64,000 nt of DNA from Mucilaginibacter rigui (lineage in GTDB: Bacteria; Bacteroidota; Bacteroidia; Sphingobacteriales; Sphingobacteriaceae), in the NCBI RefSeq assembly GCF_014773275.1, contig NZ_JACWMW010000002.1:868001-932000 (forward strand), given 5' to 3'. The translations under genes and the position numbers were made by a program. The first letter of the stretch is position 1; each line of letters begins with the position of its first letter. Below the pieces are notes generated by a model that ran no database searches, had not been told where the DNA came from, and worked only from the letters and a program-made list of their open reading frames with translations. Positions 52,176-61,875 of this stretch are shown here, in pieces.

Positions 52176-53777
52176 TTACCTCCCTACTTTTTGTGACTGT
52201 GAATTTTCAACCACTTCTCCAGCCTCCTGTGCCACAGAAAGGTTGGCTGCCTGAGGGTTGTTCCTTGCTTCCACGAGATTGGCAAAAACCTTGTCAGTCG
52301 CTTTTATTTTAAAGCGTTCGCCGGTGTCTGTTTTTTCCATTTCAAAGGTTTTACCTTTTTTATCCAATACTTTGTAAGTGGTATCGTTGTAGGGAATTTC
52401 CTCACCTTTGGTCAGGGTCATGCTCACCGCAGCCCCTTCTTTTATTTCCTCTTTTCTCCCGGTGCCCAACAACAGGTAAGCAATTTTTTGGGCGTCATTT
52501 GATGCCCTAGAAATTTCGAAAGGCTCGTCTTTCAGCATCTTCGACCAGGCGTTGGTGTAGGCTGCGTGCGGGCCAAAATTGTGCCCGATCTTCAGGTCGC
52601 CACCGATCAGCATCGCGCCTATTGCGGCACGCAGTTCTTCGCGGGCGTAATCCATGGAAGCAAACTTGCCTTCCATCGGGCGGTTTAGCCTGCTTTCGTG
52701 GCCGGTCCAATGGGCCAGCTGGTGGATAGCTGCCTGTAAGTATTTGGTATCATTCGTAAATGATTCCCTTTCCGGCAGATATATTTCGTCCCTTACTTTA
52801 TCGTAGTAAGCTTCTATTCCCCCATGAACGATAACAGCGCCACTATCGGCGATCAGCTTTTCGGCACGTTCGGCAGGAGAAAGGGGATGCAATTCGGCAG
52901 CCGCCTGCAGCCATTCTTCCAGTGGCGGAATGCCTTTGATCTGCTCGGCGTTAAAAAGGAAAGCCTTGCCGTTTTGAATTTTGTCAAACTCGACCGTTTT
53001 CGTTTGCGTCACGCCCGCTTCGTCTTTAACCCTTTCGCCTTCGGGTGTGCGGATCGCCCTGATCTCGTTTTTCTTAGGAAAATTGATCAGTGTTCCTTTA
53101 GATCCTTCTTTGACCAGGTATCCGTTAAAGCTCGCGGTATCGGCGGACATCCAGCGCGGGTCGTTAAAGCCTTTAAGCGAAAGATTGATGGCATTCATGG
53201 CACTGTATCCTTTTCCGGTGATCGGGTTAACGGGTGCAACGAATGCGGGCATGCCATTTTCTTTTACCGGTTTTTGAAAAGGGGAAGTCCCTGCTTTGAA
53301 TTCGTTGATCAGCTTTTCTGCAAGCTGCTCGTAGAGCGGTTTAAAAGTTTTACTCATGATTTTTGTATTGATTAATTGATAAATAAATTCGAGTGGATCG
53401 AGATAGCGGTTACCGGCACGGATGCTGAAATGAAGGTGTTCACCAGTCACACGGCCAGTTTTTCCCGTAATTCCGATAGGTTGTCCTGCTGTTACGCGGT
53501 CTTCGGGAGACACAAACACCTGGCTTAAATGCCCGTAGATGGATAGGAAATCCTGATGATTTAGGGTTATGCCAACTCCGGCTACATCATCATAGCCGGT
53601 AGCCGTCACTTTGCCGTCGGCCAGGGCATACACGGTGTCAGACCTTGCCTTAAAATCTACCCCGTTATGAAAGGCATAAATCCCCGTTACGGGGTGTTTA
53701 CGGTAGCCAAAAGAAGAAGTGATGGACAGGCGCGCAAGCGGAAGGCAGATCAGGCAGCACATCATACCGGCTTTCAT
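52176..53777 (-). CDS. ardC: In-frame fusion of M23 peptidase and ArdC-type antirestriction protein
   Basis: 533 residues. Residues 1-140 are a compact M23 (LytM) peptidase: hydrophobic start (MKAGMMCCLICLPLARLSIT), 'SSFGYRKHPVTGIYAFHNGV' with H37 and D41, and 'GEHLHFSIRAG' with H114/H116. Residue 141 is a Met beginning 'MSKTFKPLYEQLAEKLINEF', a normal ArdC N-terminus with 'NPITGKGYSAMNAINL'. Its zincin-like domain has 'AIHQLAHWTGHESRLNRPM' (H352, H356), where the usual catalytic Glu is Gln353. ArdC proteins bind single-stranded DNA and protect incoming DNA from restriction. There is no stop between the two halves; an internal start at 53357 could yield ArdC alone. Confidence 0.8.
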   Translation of the reverse strand: MKAGMMCCLICLPLARLSITSSFGYRKHPVTGIYAFHNGVDFKARSDTVYALADGKVTATGYDDVAGVGITLNHQDFLSIYGHLSQVFVSPEDRVTAGQPIGITGKTGRVTGEHLHFSIRAGNRYLDPLEFIYQLINTKIMSKTFKPLYEQLAEKLINEFKAGTSPFQKPVKENGMPAFVAPVNPITGKGYSAMNAINLSLKGFNDPRWMSADTASFNGYLVKEGSKGTLINFPKKNEIRAIRTPEGERVKDEAGVTQTKTVEFDKIQNGKAFLFNAEQIKGIPPLEEWLQAAAELHPLSPAERAEKLIADSGAVIVHGGIEAYYDKVRDEIYLPERESFTNDTKYLQAAIHQLAHWTGHESRLNRPMEGKFASMDYAREELRAAIGAMLIGGDLKIGHNFGPHAAYTNAWSKMLKDEPFEISRASNDAQKIAYLLLGTGRKEEIKEGAAVSMTLTKGEEIPYNDTTYKVLDKKGKTFEMEKTDTGERFKIKATDKVFANLVEARNNPQAANLSVAQEAGEVVENSQSQKVGR

Positions 53778-54184
53778 CGTCCTATGTATTGATTATGATG
53801 CAGGCCGAGACTTTCTTCGACAGATACCAGGCTATTCTTCCATATCTCCGGATTTTCGCGGGCGATCTGTAAAGCGTTCCAAATATCCGTGCTCCTCCCC
53901 ATTTGCTGTAACAAGGATATCTTATACAGGTCTTTATAGGAATTTAGGTTGGGGATGGCAAAATCCATTCCCCCGGTGGGATAAATCTCTTCTTTGGGTT
54001 TTAATTTAAACAAGGCATCGGAAGGGTAAACCGCTTCGGCCTCGTCTGTGAAAACCACGTGTATTTCATTGTTTGGAGAATCTATATAATTGACTATTCC
54101 TATAAAGCCTTCACGTCCCGCCGGATGGTTTTCGAGGTTCGGGTGCACGAGCACGAGGGATCCCAGTAGTTCATGTTCTGTCAT
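53774..54184 (-). CDS. Unknown small protein after the coupling-protein gene
   Basis: 136 residues. The first 60 look like a small beta-barrel ('LLGSLVLVHPNLENHPAGRE', 'GFIGIVNYIDSPNNEIHVVF'), the rest helical ('LYKISLLQQMGRSTDIWNAL'). No family name known. It overlaps the M23-ArdC start by 4 bases and follows the coupling-protein gene by 1 base. Confidence 0.65.
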   Translation of the reverse strand: MTEHELLGSLVLVHPNLENHPAGREGFIGIVNYIDSPNNEIHVVFTDEAEAVYPSDALFKLKPKEEIYPTGGMDFAIPNLNSYKDLYKISLLQQMGRSTDIWNALQIARENPEIWKNSLVSVEESLGLHHNQYIGR

Positions 54185-54185
54185 G

Positions 54186-56180
54186 TCATTTCATTTTTGA
54201 TTTTGAGGTATTGACTGGCTGTGCCTTAAAGAGCGCAACCATATCTTCGATCTCCTGGCTTATGCGGTTAAAGTTTTGACGGAGTTTTTCGTCCTTGCGG
54301 CCGTTGAAATCATAGTAAGCAGGCAGGGCGCGGTAGTTCTTTTCTTCCCCAGATATTTCGGCCATGTCCAGGTTGATCCGGCAATTCACAGCGGAGGTTA
54401 CAAACTGTCCGGTAAATTTCTCCTGCGCGTCGGCCGCGATAACGCCGACCATTTCGCCGGCGTTAAGTGAAGCTATCTTTCCCGCCGGGATCAGTACCTC
54501 TAATTTCTCGTTGAGGGAAGTAGACGTTTTATTGCGGTCAATGGAAAGCCCTTCGCCGATCTGCTTGGACTTACCGAACAGGCGTTCCAGCCATTCGAGT
54601 GTTTCCTTATTGCGGACTGAACCTGACAGCACGTTTCCGACGACGGAAGTAATGGTCGCAGCGGTGTCTTTGCCATATTGCTGGTTAAACTGTGGCAGTT
54701 CCTGCAGGCCCATCAGCACGGCGACTTTATTGCTGCGGGCAGTAGCAATCAGGTTTTCTACTTTGTGAACAAATAGTGTAGGCACCTCATCGATGATGAG
54801 TGCCGAGGGCAGGTTGCCCTTGGTATTAATCAGTTTGGTTAGCCTGTTTATGACAATGGAATAGCAGGCAGAGTTTATGTTTTGCGTATTAGGGTCGTTG
54901 GCCAGGACGAGTATGCCCGGGTTTTCCTTCGCGGAAATTTTTAGGTCGAAATCATCACCGGAGAAGACCCAGTAGGTTTCTTTCGTTGCCAAACGGCTGA
55001 TAAACACTTTCAGCGTGCCGATTTGCCCTTCCAGTTGGTCGAATGCTTTCGCGCGGTAGGCGCTCATGAAGGGTGACATGAGTGATCGTAGCTCCGGTTC
55101 GGAAACGAGGGCGTCAAATATTTCTTCGTAGGACCGGTTGAGCATGGCCAGTACATGCGGCAGGCTTGAATATTTGCCGCCCGCGTATTTGCTCAGGAAA
55201 TAAATACAGGACGCTAAGAAGTTGATGGCGGATTGCGTAAAGAACTGGTCGCTGCCGCCTGACTTGTCTCCTTTTTTTAACGCCTCTACGAGCCCTTCCG
55301 CGGTTTCCGCCGCATCTGCCAGTGAGCGGATATAGTCGGCCCGCCAGGGATTGATGCGCCTGCTTTTTTCCGGGTCGTTTAGGTTTAGCACATGAAACGT
55401 AAACCCGGCCAGTTTTCCTGCCTGTTTGGCTTTCAGGTAATGATAGTAAGCGATCTGTCCGAGGTCAGGGAACTTAAAATCATACAGGCAAACGGCGAAT
55501 TCTTTAGCGATGAGCTGCCGGATAAAGGGATTTACGACCGAAAAACTTTTACCCGAACCCGGCGTGCCGATCACGATGGTCCCTCTAAAAACGTTGCAGA
55601 TATTGATCCAGCCATGCCTGACTTTCCTGTTATAATAAAATAGCATGGGAATATTAACCGAATAGGGTGTAAAAACCTGCTTTACCGGCTGCATAAAGCT
55701 TTCGGCTTCCGTATTCCATTTATCCTTGCCCATCCCGGACCGGATCATCTTGGATATGTTGTCCATGGAAAGGCTTACCAAAATGGCACCTAAAAAGGAG
55801 CATACCATGTAAAGGAAGTCCCACCAGGTCGTGTAAATAAACGCGAGTGGTGATGCGCGTCCATAGCAAGCGATGCTGCCAAAAAACAAAAGCAGGCCGA
55901 TGGCAAGTGGAAAGATGATCTGTCTTCTCGGATTGAATTCCGTATCTTTTTTAGACAGCGTCCCTATGCTGACCAGGCAGATCAGACCGAACGTACATAA
56001 CTTACTGTAAAGCAAACTTTGATAGATGGCGATATGACTGATCTTGTCCAGCGGGTCAAAGAAAAAGCCCCAAAATGGGGCTTTCTGATAAATAAATATG
56101 GCGGCTTCCAGGGCAATAGACAGGTATATGCCGCATTGAAGGAAGCCATGCAGCTTCTGCTGTTCACGTGTTTCTTCCAT
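54186..56180 (-). CDS. mobC: VirD4/TraG-type conjugative coupling protein
   Basis: The coupling protein links the relaxase-DNA complex to the type IV secretion channel. 664 residues: four to five N-terminal membrane helices (about 12-145), Walker A 'VIGTPGSGKSFSVVNPF' (205-212), 'CLYDFKFPDLGQIAYYHY', 'RRINPWRADYIRSLADAAET', Walker B 'SALIIDEVPTLFVHKVENLI' and 'ATARSNKVAVLMGLQELPQF' followed by 'VGNVLSGSVRNKETLEWLER'. These are the hallmarks of the TraG/VirD4 family. In CTnDOT-like elements this protein is called MobC. No relaxase is in the window, so it probably lies beyond the right edge. Confidence 0.9.
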   Translation of the reverse strand: MEETREQQKLHGFLQCGIYLSIALEAAIFIYQKAPFWGFFFDPLDKISHIAIYQSLLYSKLCTFGLICLVSIGTLSKKDTEFNPRRQIIFPLAIGLLLFFGSIACYGRASPLAFIYTTWWDFLYMVCSFLGAILVSLSMDNISKMIRSGMGKDKWNTEAESFMQPVKQVFTPYSVNIPMLFYYNRKVRHGWINICNVFRGTIVIGTPGSGKSFSVVNPFIRQLIAKEFAVCLYDFKFPDLGQIAYYHYLKAKQAGKLAGFTFHVLNLNDPEKSRRINPWRADYIRSLADAAETAEGLVEALKKGDKSGGSDQFFTQSAINFLASCIYFLSKYAGGKYSSLPHVLAMLNRSYEEIFDALVSEPELRSLMSPFMSAYRAKAFDQLEGQIGTLKVFISRLATKETYWVFSGDDFDLKISAKENPGILVLANDPNTQNINSACYSIVINRLTKLINTKGNLPSALIIDEVPTLFVHKVENLIATARSNKVAVLMGLQELPQFNQQYGKDTAATITSVVGNVLSGSVRNKETLEWLERLFGKSKQIGEGLSIDRNKTSTSLNEKLEVLIPAGKIASLNAGEMVGVIAADAQEKFTGQFVTSAVNCRINLDMAEISGEEKNYRALPAYYDFNGRKDEKLRQNFNRISQEIEDMVALFKAQPVNTSKSKMK

Positions 56181-56213
56181 AAAATGGTGTTGTTTTGGAT
56201 GTTGAAGAATAGA

Positions 56214-59200
56214 TCAGCGTTTGACGCCGCCGTAGTTAAGGTCTTGCGCCTCATCATTGCCATCCGGGCACAAATCGATAATATCGGCTTCCCGCTGTTT
56301 TTCCGCAATGCTTTGAGCGATCTTTGTTTCCAGTTCCGCAAGTGTAGCTTTGAGCGCGACCAATTTGGATTCCTGCTCAAAAGGCCTTTTTGTAAGTTCT
56401 GTTATTACCGGAATCTCCTTTTCCAGGGCTTCGAGTTTTTCGCGGTATTTCAATACCAATGAGCTTACGTTGTCTATGGCGTTAAGAAAATATTTCGCGG
56501 CGCTTTTCGGGTTATCTGTATTAGGGATGCCATTGTTGCGCGTATATTTTATACCGGTTCCAGGACTTTCCGCGTAAAGGCTGGACACCATTTCGAACTT
56601 ACTTCCCTGTTCGGTCTGAACCCAGGCTGACTGGCGGTTGAGCATCAGCTGAAAGCCATAAAGTTCGCCAAGCTTATATTCGGAATGCTCAGAAAATGCC
56701 GGCCTCCATTCCTTATACATGCCGATAAACCATTTGCCTACAGCTGCCTGATCTTTTTCGTGGATGTCAGGCACTACTAAAGGATTAAGTTTTTGACCTT
56801 TGGCATCTGTTTTTAACACCTTCAGGTATGACGCTTCATCTTTTTCCAGTTTGCCAAGCATTACTGCTGTCTGGTCCCGCTTTTTTCCGGTGTCTTCGAG
56901 CAGGTACCTGCTTCTGGCAACTTCTTTAAAGTGAGAAGACTTGAAGCTTTCCAACTCGGCGACCTTCTTTTCAATCTTAGTTTTTTCCAGCAGGGACGTA
57001 TCACCGGATAGGATAGCGATGTATTCCGAGAAGTTCATGCCGCTTTGTTCGTCCATCGCCCCTTCATCGATAACCCGGAGGCTCAGTTCCGAGTTTTTCA
57101 TCTGGCTGATAAACGTCTGTTTATTTTTCAGCAGGCCAAATTTGTAGTTGTCCAGTGATTGCTCGACGGCGTAGATATAGTTCCTGACTTTGTTGCCCGA
57201 AAACATTTTCGCGAGCCAGTTACCCTGTCTTGCACCACGGCCGTCACGCTGCTCAAGCTCAGAAGGTTTCCATGGAATATCCATATGATGCATGGCGATA
57301 ACGCGCTGCTGTACATTCAATCCCGTGCCTGCTTTCTCTGTGCTGCCAATTAAAATCCTGATCTCACCTGCATTCATTTTTCTGAATAGCTCGGGCTTTT
57401 GCCTGTCGGTCCAGTTATGTATAAATGTTATTTCTTCGGCAGGAATGTCAAAGTCACTGACCAGTTTGTCTTTTAGCGCATCATAGATATTGAAGCTGTC
57501 GGGCTTTGGTGTGCCGATATCGCTAAAAATGATCTGCGTGCCCTTGTGTTCAGTACTATCCCGGTATTCCCGGGCTACATTGCGTGCACAGGTATTTACT
57601 TTATTACCGGGGTGGTCGCCATAACGTTCCGCGCTTACCAGCCGCATGTCAACGGCCATTTTTTTGGCATAGTTGGTTGCTATCAGCATACGTCCGAGAT
57701 CTTCATTTCCGGTCAGGGGTTCCCTACCGATTAATGTGGCATCCCCGGTTTTGGCAAACTTCATAAGGCGGCGCGTAAAGTTCGCCTGGGCCGGGGTTGG
57801 CGGTATATTGACCAGCACTTCATCAATAGCGGGTTTGTCAAGATTGATATGTTTCGCTGTTTTGTAGTCGGTAATCTCGTTGTAAAAGCGCGCTAACTCC
57901 GGCACTTTTATAAAGTAGCGGAATCTTTCTTTAGCCCTGATTTCGTTCGTTACACTGAATTCAAAGTCAACGGTTTTGCGCGCGTAGACGGCCGCCCAGG
58001 CGTCGAAGTTGCTGATCTGTTGCCTTTCCATCTCGTTAGGCCGCAGGTATTTGAAGATCAGGTACATCTCTGTCAAGCTGTTTGATACCGGCGTACCGGA
58101 CAGAAAAGTTACGCAAAGGTCAGCGTTAAACTTTTCCTGTAACGACCTAATGGCGAACAGCATATTGAGTGATTTTTGGCTTCCCTGAATATTGCCGAGG
58201 CCAGCGACACGGTTATGACGTGTTGTAAAAGTCAGGTTTTTGAATTTGTGGGATTCATCTATAAACAAATGATCGACCCCCATTTCCTGAAAATTGATTC
58301 CGGTATCTTTCCGTGTATCGATCGCATATAATACGGCACTCAAATGAACCTGCAGGTTGTTCTTCCTGATTTCCAGCCCCTTTAGCATCGCCTTGTTAAT
58401 GGCTGTGCCAAGGGTGGAAAGTGTGGCGAGATCGCGGCTCACGTTATCCAGTTCCATCTGAAATATTTCCCGCTGGATCTCCGGTGACTGCGGGATCATG
58501 CCGAACTGGTCATGCGTTAAGATCACACAATCCCAGTTGTTGTTTTTGATCTCGTGGAACAGGCGCTGCCTGCGTGCCGGGAGGTAATCATTTTCGCCGG
58601 GGGCCAATATCCTCGCGTTGGGGTAGGCCAGTTTAAACGTATCCCTGATTGCGCTTACATTAGCTTTTAGGGCGAGGATCATTGGTTTATGGATCAACGA
58701 TAGGCGCTTCATTTCCATTGCGGCGACCACCATGGTCAATGTTTTACCAAGGCCGACTTCATGATCCACCAACGCGCCCCGGTTTTGGATAATGCGCCAT
58801 GCCGCATCCTTTTGTGAACTATACAGGTCAGGGATATCGAGCGCTTTAAGGTCGAGGCCGGGGAAGCGCAGATGGCTGCCGTCATATTCCCGCAGCACGT
58901 AGCAGTTGAATGTCTCGTTATAGAGTTTTTCGATCAGCTGTTTATCGGCCGCCGGCAGTTCTTTCAACCAGTCGTTGTACCTGTCGCGGATCGCTTCGAT
59001 CTTCCGGTGCGCGGTTTGGATGGCTTCCGTGTCGGGCATACGCCTAAGCTTGCCATCCACTTCCATGGGATAGGTGATTTGAGGCGTCGTATTTTCCAGG
59101 GCGTGCTCCAGAAGGGTACGCCCGGTGATGCGGTCGCTTTGCTTGGGAACAACTGCATACTCTTCATTTGTAGTCGTATTCCCGCTGCCGTAACTAACCT

Positions 59201-61652
59201 TGAACATGTCGACTGACGGGAAATAATTGACCTCCGTGTTGACCTTAAATAACTCGGTTGCGAATGCCTCGTAGTATTTGAGCGGCAGCCAGCGCTCACC
59301 AAGGTTAAAATCCAGTAGCTCAAACGGGATTAGTTGCGGCTGAACATTGCGGATGGCGGTGAGGCTTCGCAGTACCTGAAAGTTTTCCGGATCAGCCCCT
59401 GCACATTTTTCCGCTTCCTTTAATTTGGCGACTACGTTGCCGGAAAGATAGCTGTCGGTTGTTTCCCAGGTTTCATTTTCAGGATTGAGCAGGATTTGCT
59501 TTTCCAGGCGAAAGATTAAGTCGTCTTCTGCAAGACCGGTCATTTCTCCTATGCGGTTGATATCGACACGGCCGATATCATTCAGGCAGCGGGCAAGTGC
59601 ATCAGCAGGGTCGCTGGTACTGTAGAGATGGTCTTTGGGGAATACCGGCCCGCGGAAAATGTCTGAAGTAACAAACTTTTCATTTTCTTTCAATTCCAGC
59701 GAGGCGAGTATTTTGAAGCCAAACGCGGCGTCGCTAAGGATCTTAAGCCGGTTTACCTGTTTGTTCAGTTCGCCATACTTTTCAGTAAAGGCACTGTAAT
59801 AGCCGTTCAGCGCCTTTCGCAATTCCGGGAATGCAAGATGATGTTCTGCTTCGGACGCATAAAGGTGTAAATAGGAGTTCCGCAGCGGGATATACGCCAG
59901 GTAAAAATTAAGGTCAGCCTGGACTTCCAGAGCGGTAAATGACGCTGCTCCCTCATGGGGTTCACCAATTAAGCCTGCCTTGCCTTCTAAAAGCACTAAA
60001 GTTCCTTTTTCATAAAATGGTTCAAGGCCGGTAAACGCTTTGGGCCTGTCGGGAAACAATTTAAAGGATTGTTCCAGGCTGCTGTCTCCATCGTACCGGA
60101 AGTCGTATGCGAAATTTTTCAGTTTGGCAGAAAGAATATCAAGCTCATTGCCCAGGCCCATGCCGCTTAACCATTTCGCCGGCACGGAAAGTTCGGCGAC
60201 ATTGCTGAACAATTTATACAAATACCTGGCGTTCGCTTTGGACCTTGCTGTTAGCAAAACAACGCTGTCATGGGCGGGGCGGGCGGTAGTACGGATGGTA
60301 CTGATTTGCCTCGCCGTTGCCCCTTCTACCATAAACCTGTCCGCGTCGTCAAGATAAGATTGTGCCTTATTGTTGTTTTCGACGGGAACAGCATCAAACA
60401 GGCCAAGCTGGCCGATCGCGTTACCATCGCTAACCTCGGGTACGGGCAGAAAAGTGAACTTTCGTTCCGTTGAATGTTGCGACAAAAAATGTATTGCTTG
60501 CCATTTCGCATAATCGAAACATTCCGCCATACCTGTACCGATCTGTAATTTAAGTTCCGGCAAAATGTCGCGGATATTTCCGTTTTGCCAAACCACGATA
60601 TTCGCCTGGCCGTAATTATTAGTGTCTTCGATCACCTCATCCCCAAGCATCAACCCGGGATGTGCAGCGAGGTAAGCATTCAAATGGTACGCGCCCTTTT
60701 CACCTGTTTGCATGACCGTACCGATAAGTAGTTTTTCCGCTTCGCTAAGTGATTCTTTGGTATCATTTTTCTGCACGATCAGAAGATGGGTGCCGACTTC
60801 AACATTCGCATTCTCTTTCATCAGGTTGGCGGGCAAAACGGATACGCTGATCAGGTCCGCGGAAGTCAGCAGGTATTTTCGTGCAGCATCGTTGGATGGG
60901 CTATTTAAGAAACCATCTGTTACGATGTAAGCAAGAATCCCACCGTCAGCGAGTTTATCCAGGCCTTTAGCAAAAAAGTAATTATGAATGCGCGAGGATA
61001 TGCCGCTGTTGTTAAAGGCAGGATCATGGACCGAAAAATTGCCGAAGGGGATATTACTGATGACCAGGTCAGACATTCCTTTTTCACTTGGCGTGGTTTC
61101 TTCCAGGCCTTTAACCTGCACAGAAATTTTGGAGCTGGTTGCCTGTGCGAGGACTGAGAGGATCCTGCCGGTCAGTAAATCCTTTTCGACGGCATTGATT
61201 GCTTCCAATCCGGGAAAAGCGCGTAACGCTTCGGTTACAAATACTCCTGCACCGGCGCTTGGCTCGTAAATCCTCTTTGGGTGGATGCCGCTGTTTTTAA
61301 GAGCCGAAAATATTGCATCCGGGATAAAATCAGGGGTGTAGAATGCGGTCGAAACGCTGTTTACAATAGAGGCGAAAGTACGTTTATAATCGGCGTCGGA
61401 CAGTTTATCACGGAGTATTTTATGCAAAGCCATTACTTCGGCATGCATCTTCAGGTCGGTTTGAGAAATATCGTACTGCTGCCAGTCCGCGGCTGTTCCC
61501 GGAGGAAACATCACTGCTTTTATCCCGCCAAATCCGGAATAGCTTTCCAGCTTCTTAATTTCTTCCGGTGACAGTTCCTGACCGATATAATTCAGGGCTA
61601 TTTCGATGGCCGACATATTATCAGCCAGTTTATTGCTGCTGTTGAATGCCAT
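56214..61652 (-). CDS. DarB-like fused N6-adenine methylase/SNF2 helicase
   Basis: 1812 residues. The N-terminal methylase has motif I 'IYEPSAGAGVFVTEALRAFP' (from about 129) and motif IV 'DLVISNIPFGNF' (NIPF in place of NPPY). The helicase half has motif I 'VDHEVGLGKTLTMVVAAMEM' (about 960), DESH box 'HLFIDESHKFKN' (about 1130), motif III 'CVTFLSGTPVSNSLTEMYLI' and motif VI 'LEQRDGRGARQGN' (about 1470). A coiled-coil tail follows. The layout matches the large methylase-helicase of Bacteroidetes conjugative elements and phage P1 DarB, which protects injected DNA from restriction. Anti-restriction of the transferred element is therefore likely. It starts 2 bases after orf71. Confidence 0.9.
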   Translation of the reverse strand: MAFNSSNKLADNMSAIEIALNYIGQELSPEEIKKLESYSGFGGIKAVMFPPGTAADWQQYDISQTDLKMHAEVMALHKILRDKLSDADYKRTFASIVNSVSTAFYTPDFIPDAIFSALKNSGIHPKRIYEPSAGAGVFVTEALRAFPGLEAINAVEKDLLTGRILSVLAQATSSKISVQVKGLEETTPSEKGMSDLVISNIPFGNFSVHDPAFNNSGISSRIHNYFFAKGLDKLADGGILAYIVTDGFLNSPSNDAARKYLLTSADLISVSVLPANLMKENANVEVGTHLLIVQKNDTKESLSEAEKLLIGTVMQTGEKGAYHLNAYLAAHPGLMLGDEVIEDTNNYGQANIVVWQNGNIRDILPELKLQIGTGMAECFDYAKWQAIHFLSQHSTERKFTFLPVPEVSDGNAIGQLGLFDAVPVENNNKAQSYLDDADRFMVEGATARQISTIRTTARPAHDSVVLLTARSKANARYLYKLFSNVAELSVPAKWLSGMGLGNELDILSAKLKNFAYDFRYDGDSSLEQSFKLFPDRPKAFTGLEPFYEKGTLVLLEGKAGLIGEPHEGAASFTALEVQADLNFYLAYIPLRNSYLHLYASEAEHHLAFPELRKALNGYYSAFTEKYGELNKQVNRLKILSDAAFGFKILASLELKENEKFVTSDIFRGPVFPKDHLYSTSDPADALARCLNDIGRVDINRIGEMTGLAEDDLIFRLEKQILLNPENETWETTDSYLSGNVVAKLKEAEKCAGADPENFQVLRSLTAIRNVQPQLIPFELLDFNLGERWLPLKYYEAFATELFKVNTEVNYFPSVDMFKVSYGSGNTTTNEEYAVVPKQSDRITGRTLLEHALENTTPQITYPMEVDGKLRRMPDTEAIQTAHRKIEAIRDRYNDWLKELPAADKQLIEKLYNETFNCYVLREYDGSHLRFPGLDLKALDIPDLYSSQKDAAWRIIQNRGALVDHEVGLGKTLTMVVAAMEMKRLSLIHKPMILALKANVSAIRDTFKLAYPNARILAPGENDYLPARRQRLFHEIKNNNWDCVILTHDQFGMIPQSPEIQREIFQMELDNVSRDLATLSTLGTAINKAMLKGLEIRKNNLQVHLSAVLYAIDTRKDTGINFQEMGVDHLFIDESHKFKNLTFTTRHNRVAGLGNIQGSQKSLNMLFAIRSLQEKFNADLCVTFLSGTPVSNSLTEMYLIFKYLRPNEMERQQISNFDAWAAVYARKTVDFEFSVTNEIRAKERFRYFIKVPELARFYNEITDYKTAKHINLDKPAIDEVLVNIPPTPAQANFTRRLMKFAKTGDATLIGREPLTGNEDLGRMLIATNYAKKMAVDMRLVSAERYGDHPGNKVNTCARNVAREYRDSTEHKGTQIIFSDIGTPKPDSFNIYDALKDKLVSDFDIPAEEITFIHNWTDRQKPELFRKMNAGEIRILIGSTEKAGTGLNVQQRVIAMHHMDIPWKPSELEQRDGRGARQGNWLAKMFSGNKVRNYIYAVEQSLDNYKFGLLKNKQTFISQMKNSELSLRVIDEGAMDEQSGMNFSEYIAILSGDTSLLEKTKIEKKVAELESFKSSHFKEVARSRYLLEDTGKKRDQTAVMLGKLEKDEASYLKVLKTDAKGQKLNPLVVPDIHEKDQAAVGKWFIGMYKEWRPAFSEHSEYKLGELYGFQLMLNRQSAWVQTEQGSKFEMVSSLYAESPGTGIKYTRNNGIPNTDNPKSAAKYFLNAIDNVSSLVLKYREKLEALEKEIPVITELTKRPFEQESKLVALKATLAELETKIAQSIAEKQREADIIDLCPDGNDEAQDLNYGGVKR

Positions 61653-61653
61653 C

Positions 61654-61869
61654 TTATTCCTCCTCTAAATAATTTGCGATCGTCCCGATAACTTCGTACC
61701 TGAGAAATCTGTCATCCTCTTCCAGCCCGGTTAATAAGGGCGCGCAGATTTCCTGGATATTTGTTAATTCATAATGCAGTATCCCGTGGTTGATAAAGCG
61801 CAGGTAGGCTGTGAGAAATTCCTCCTCCAGGATCAGCCTTAAATAATCGTAGGCTATCAGGTTCGTCAT
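61654..61869 (-). CDS. Small acidic protein between traN and the methylase-helicase
   Basis: 71 residues, helical and acidic ('YLRLILEEEFLTAYLRFINH', 'ICAPLLTGLEEDDRFLRYEV'). It is 6 bases after traN and 1 base before the methylase-helicase, clearly within the operon. No family recognised. Confidence 0.65.
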   Translation of the reverse strand: MTNLIAYDYLRLILEEEFLTAYLRFINHGILHYELTNIQEICAPLLTGLEEDDRFLRYEVIGTIANYLEEE

Positions 61870-61875
61870 AAGAAA

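Noticed and set aside
52824..53375. 183-codon + strand frame opposite the ArdC gene
   Set aside because: It is antisense to conserved ArdC sequence and has no recognisable motif.
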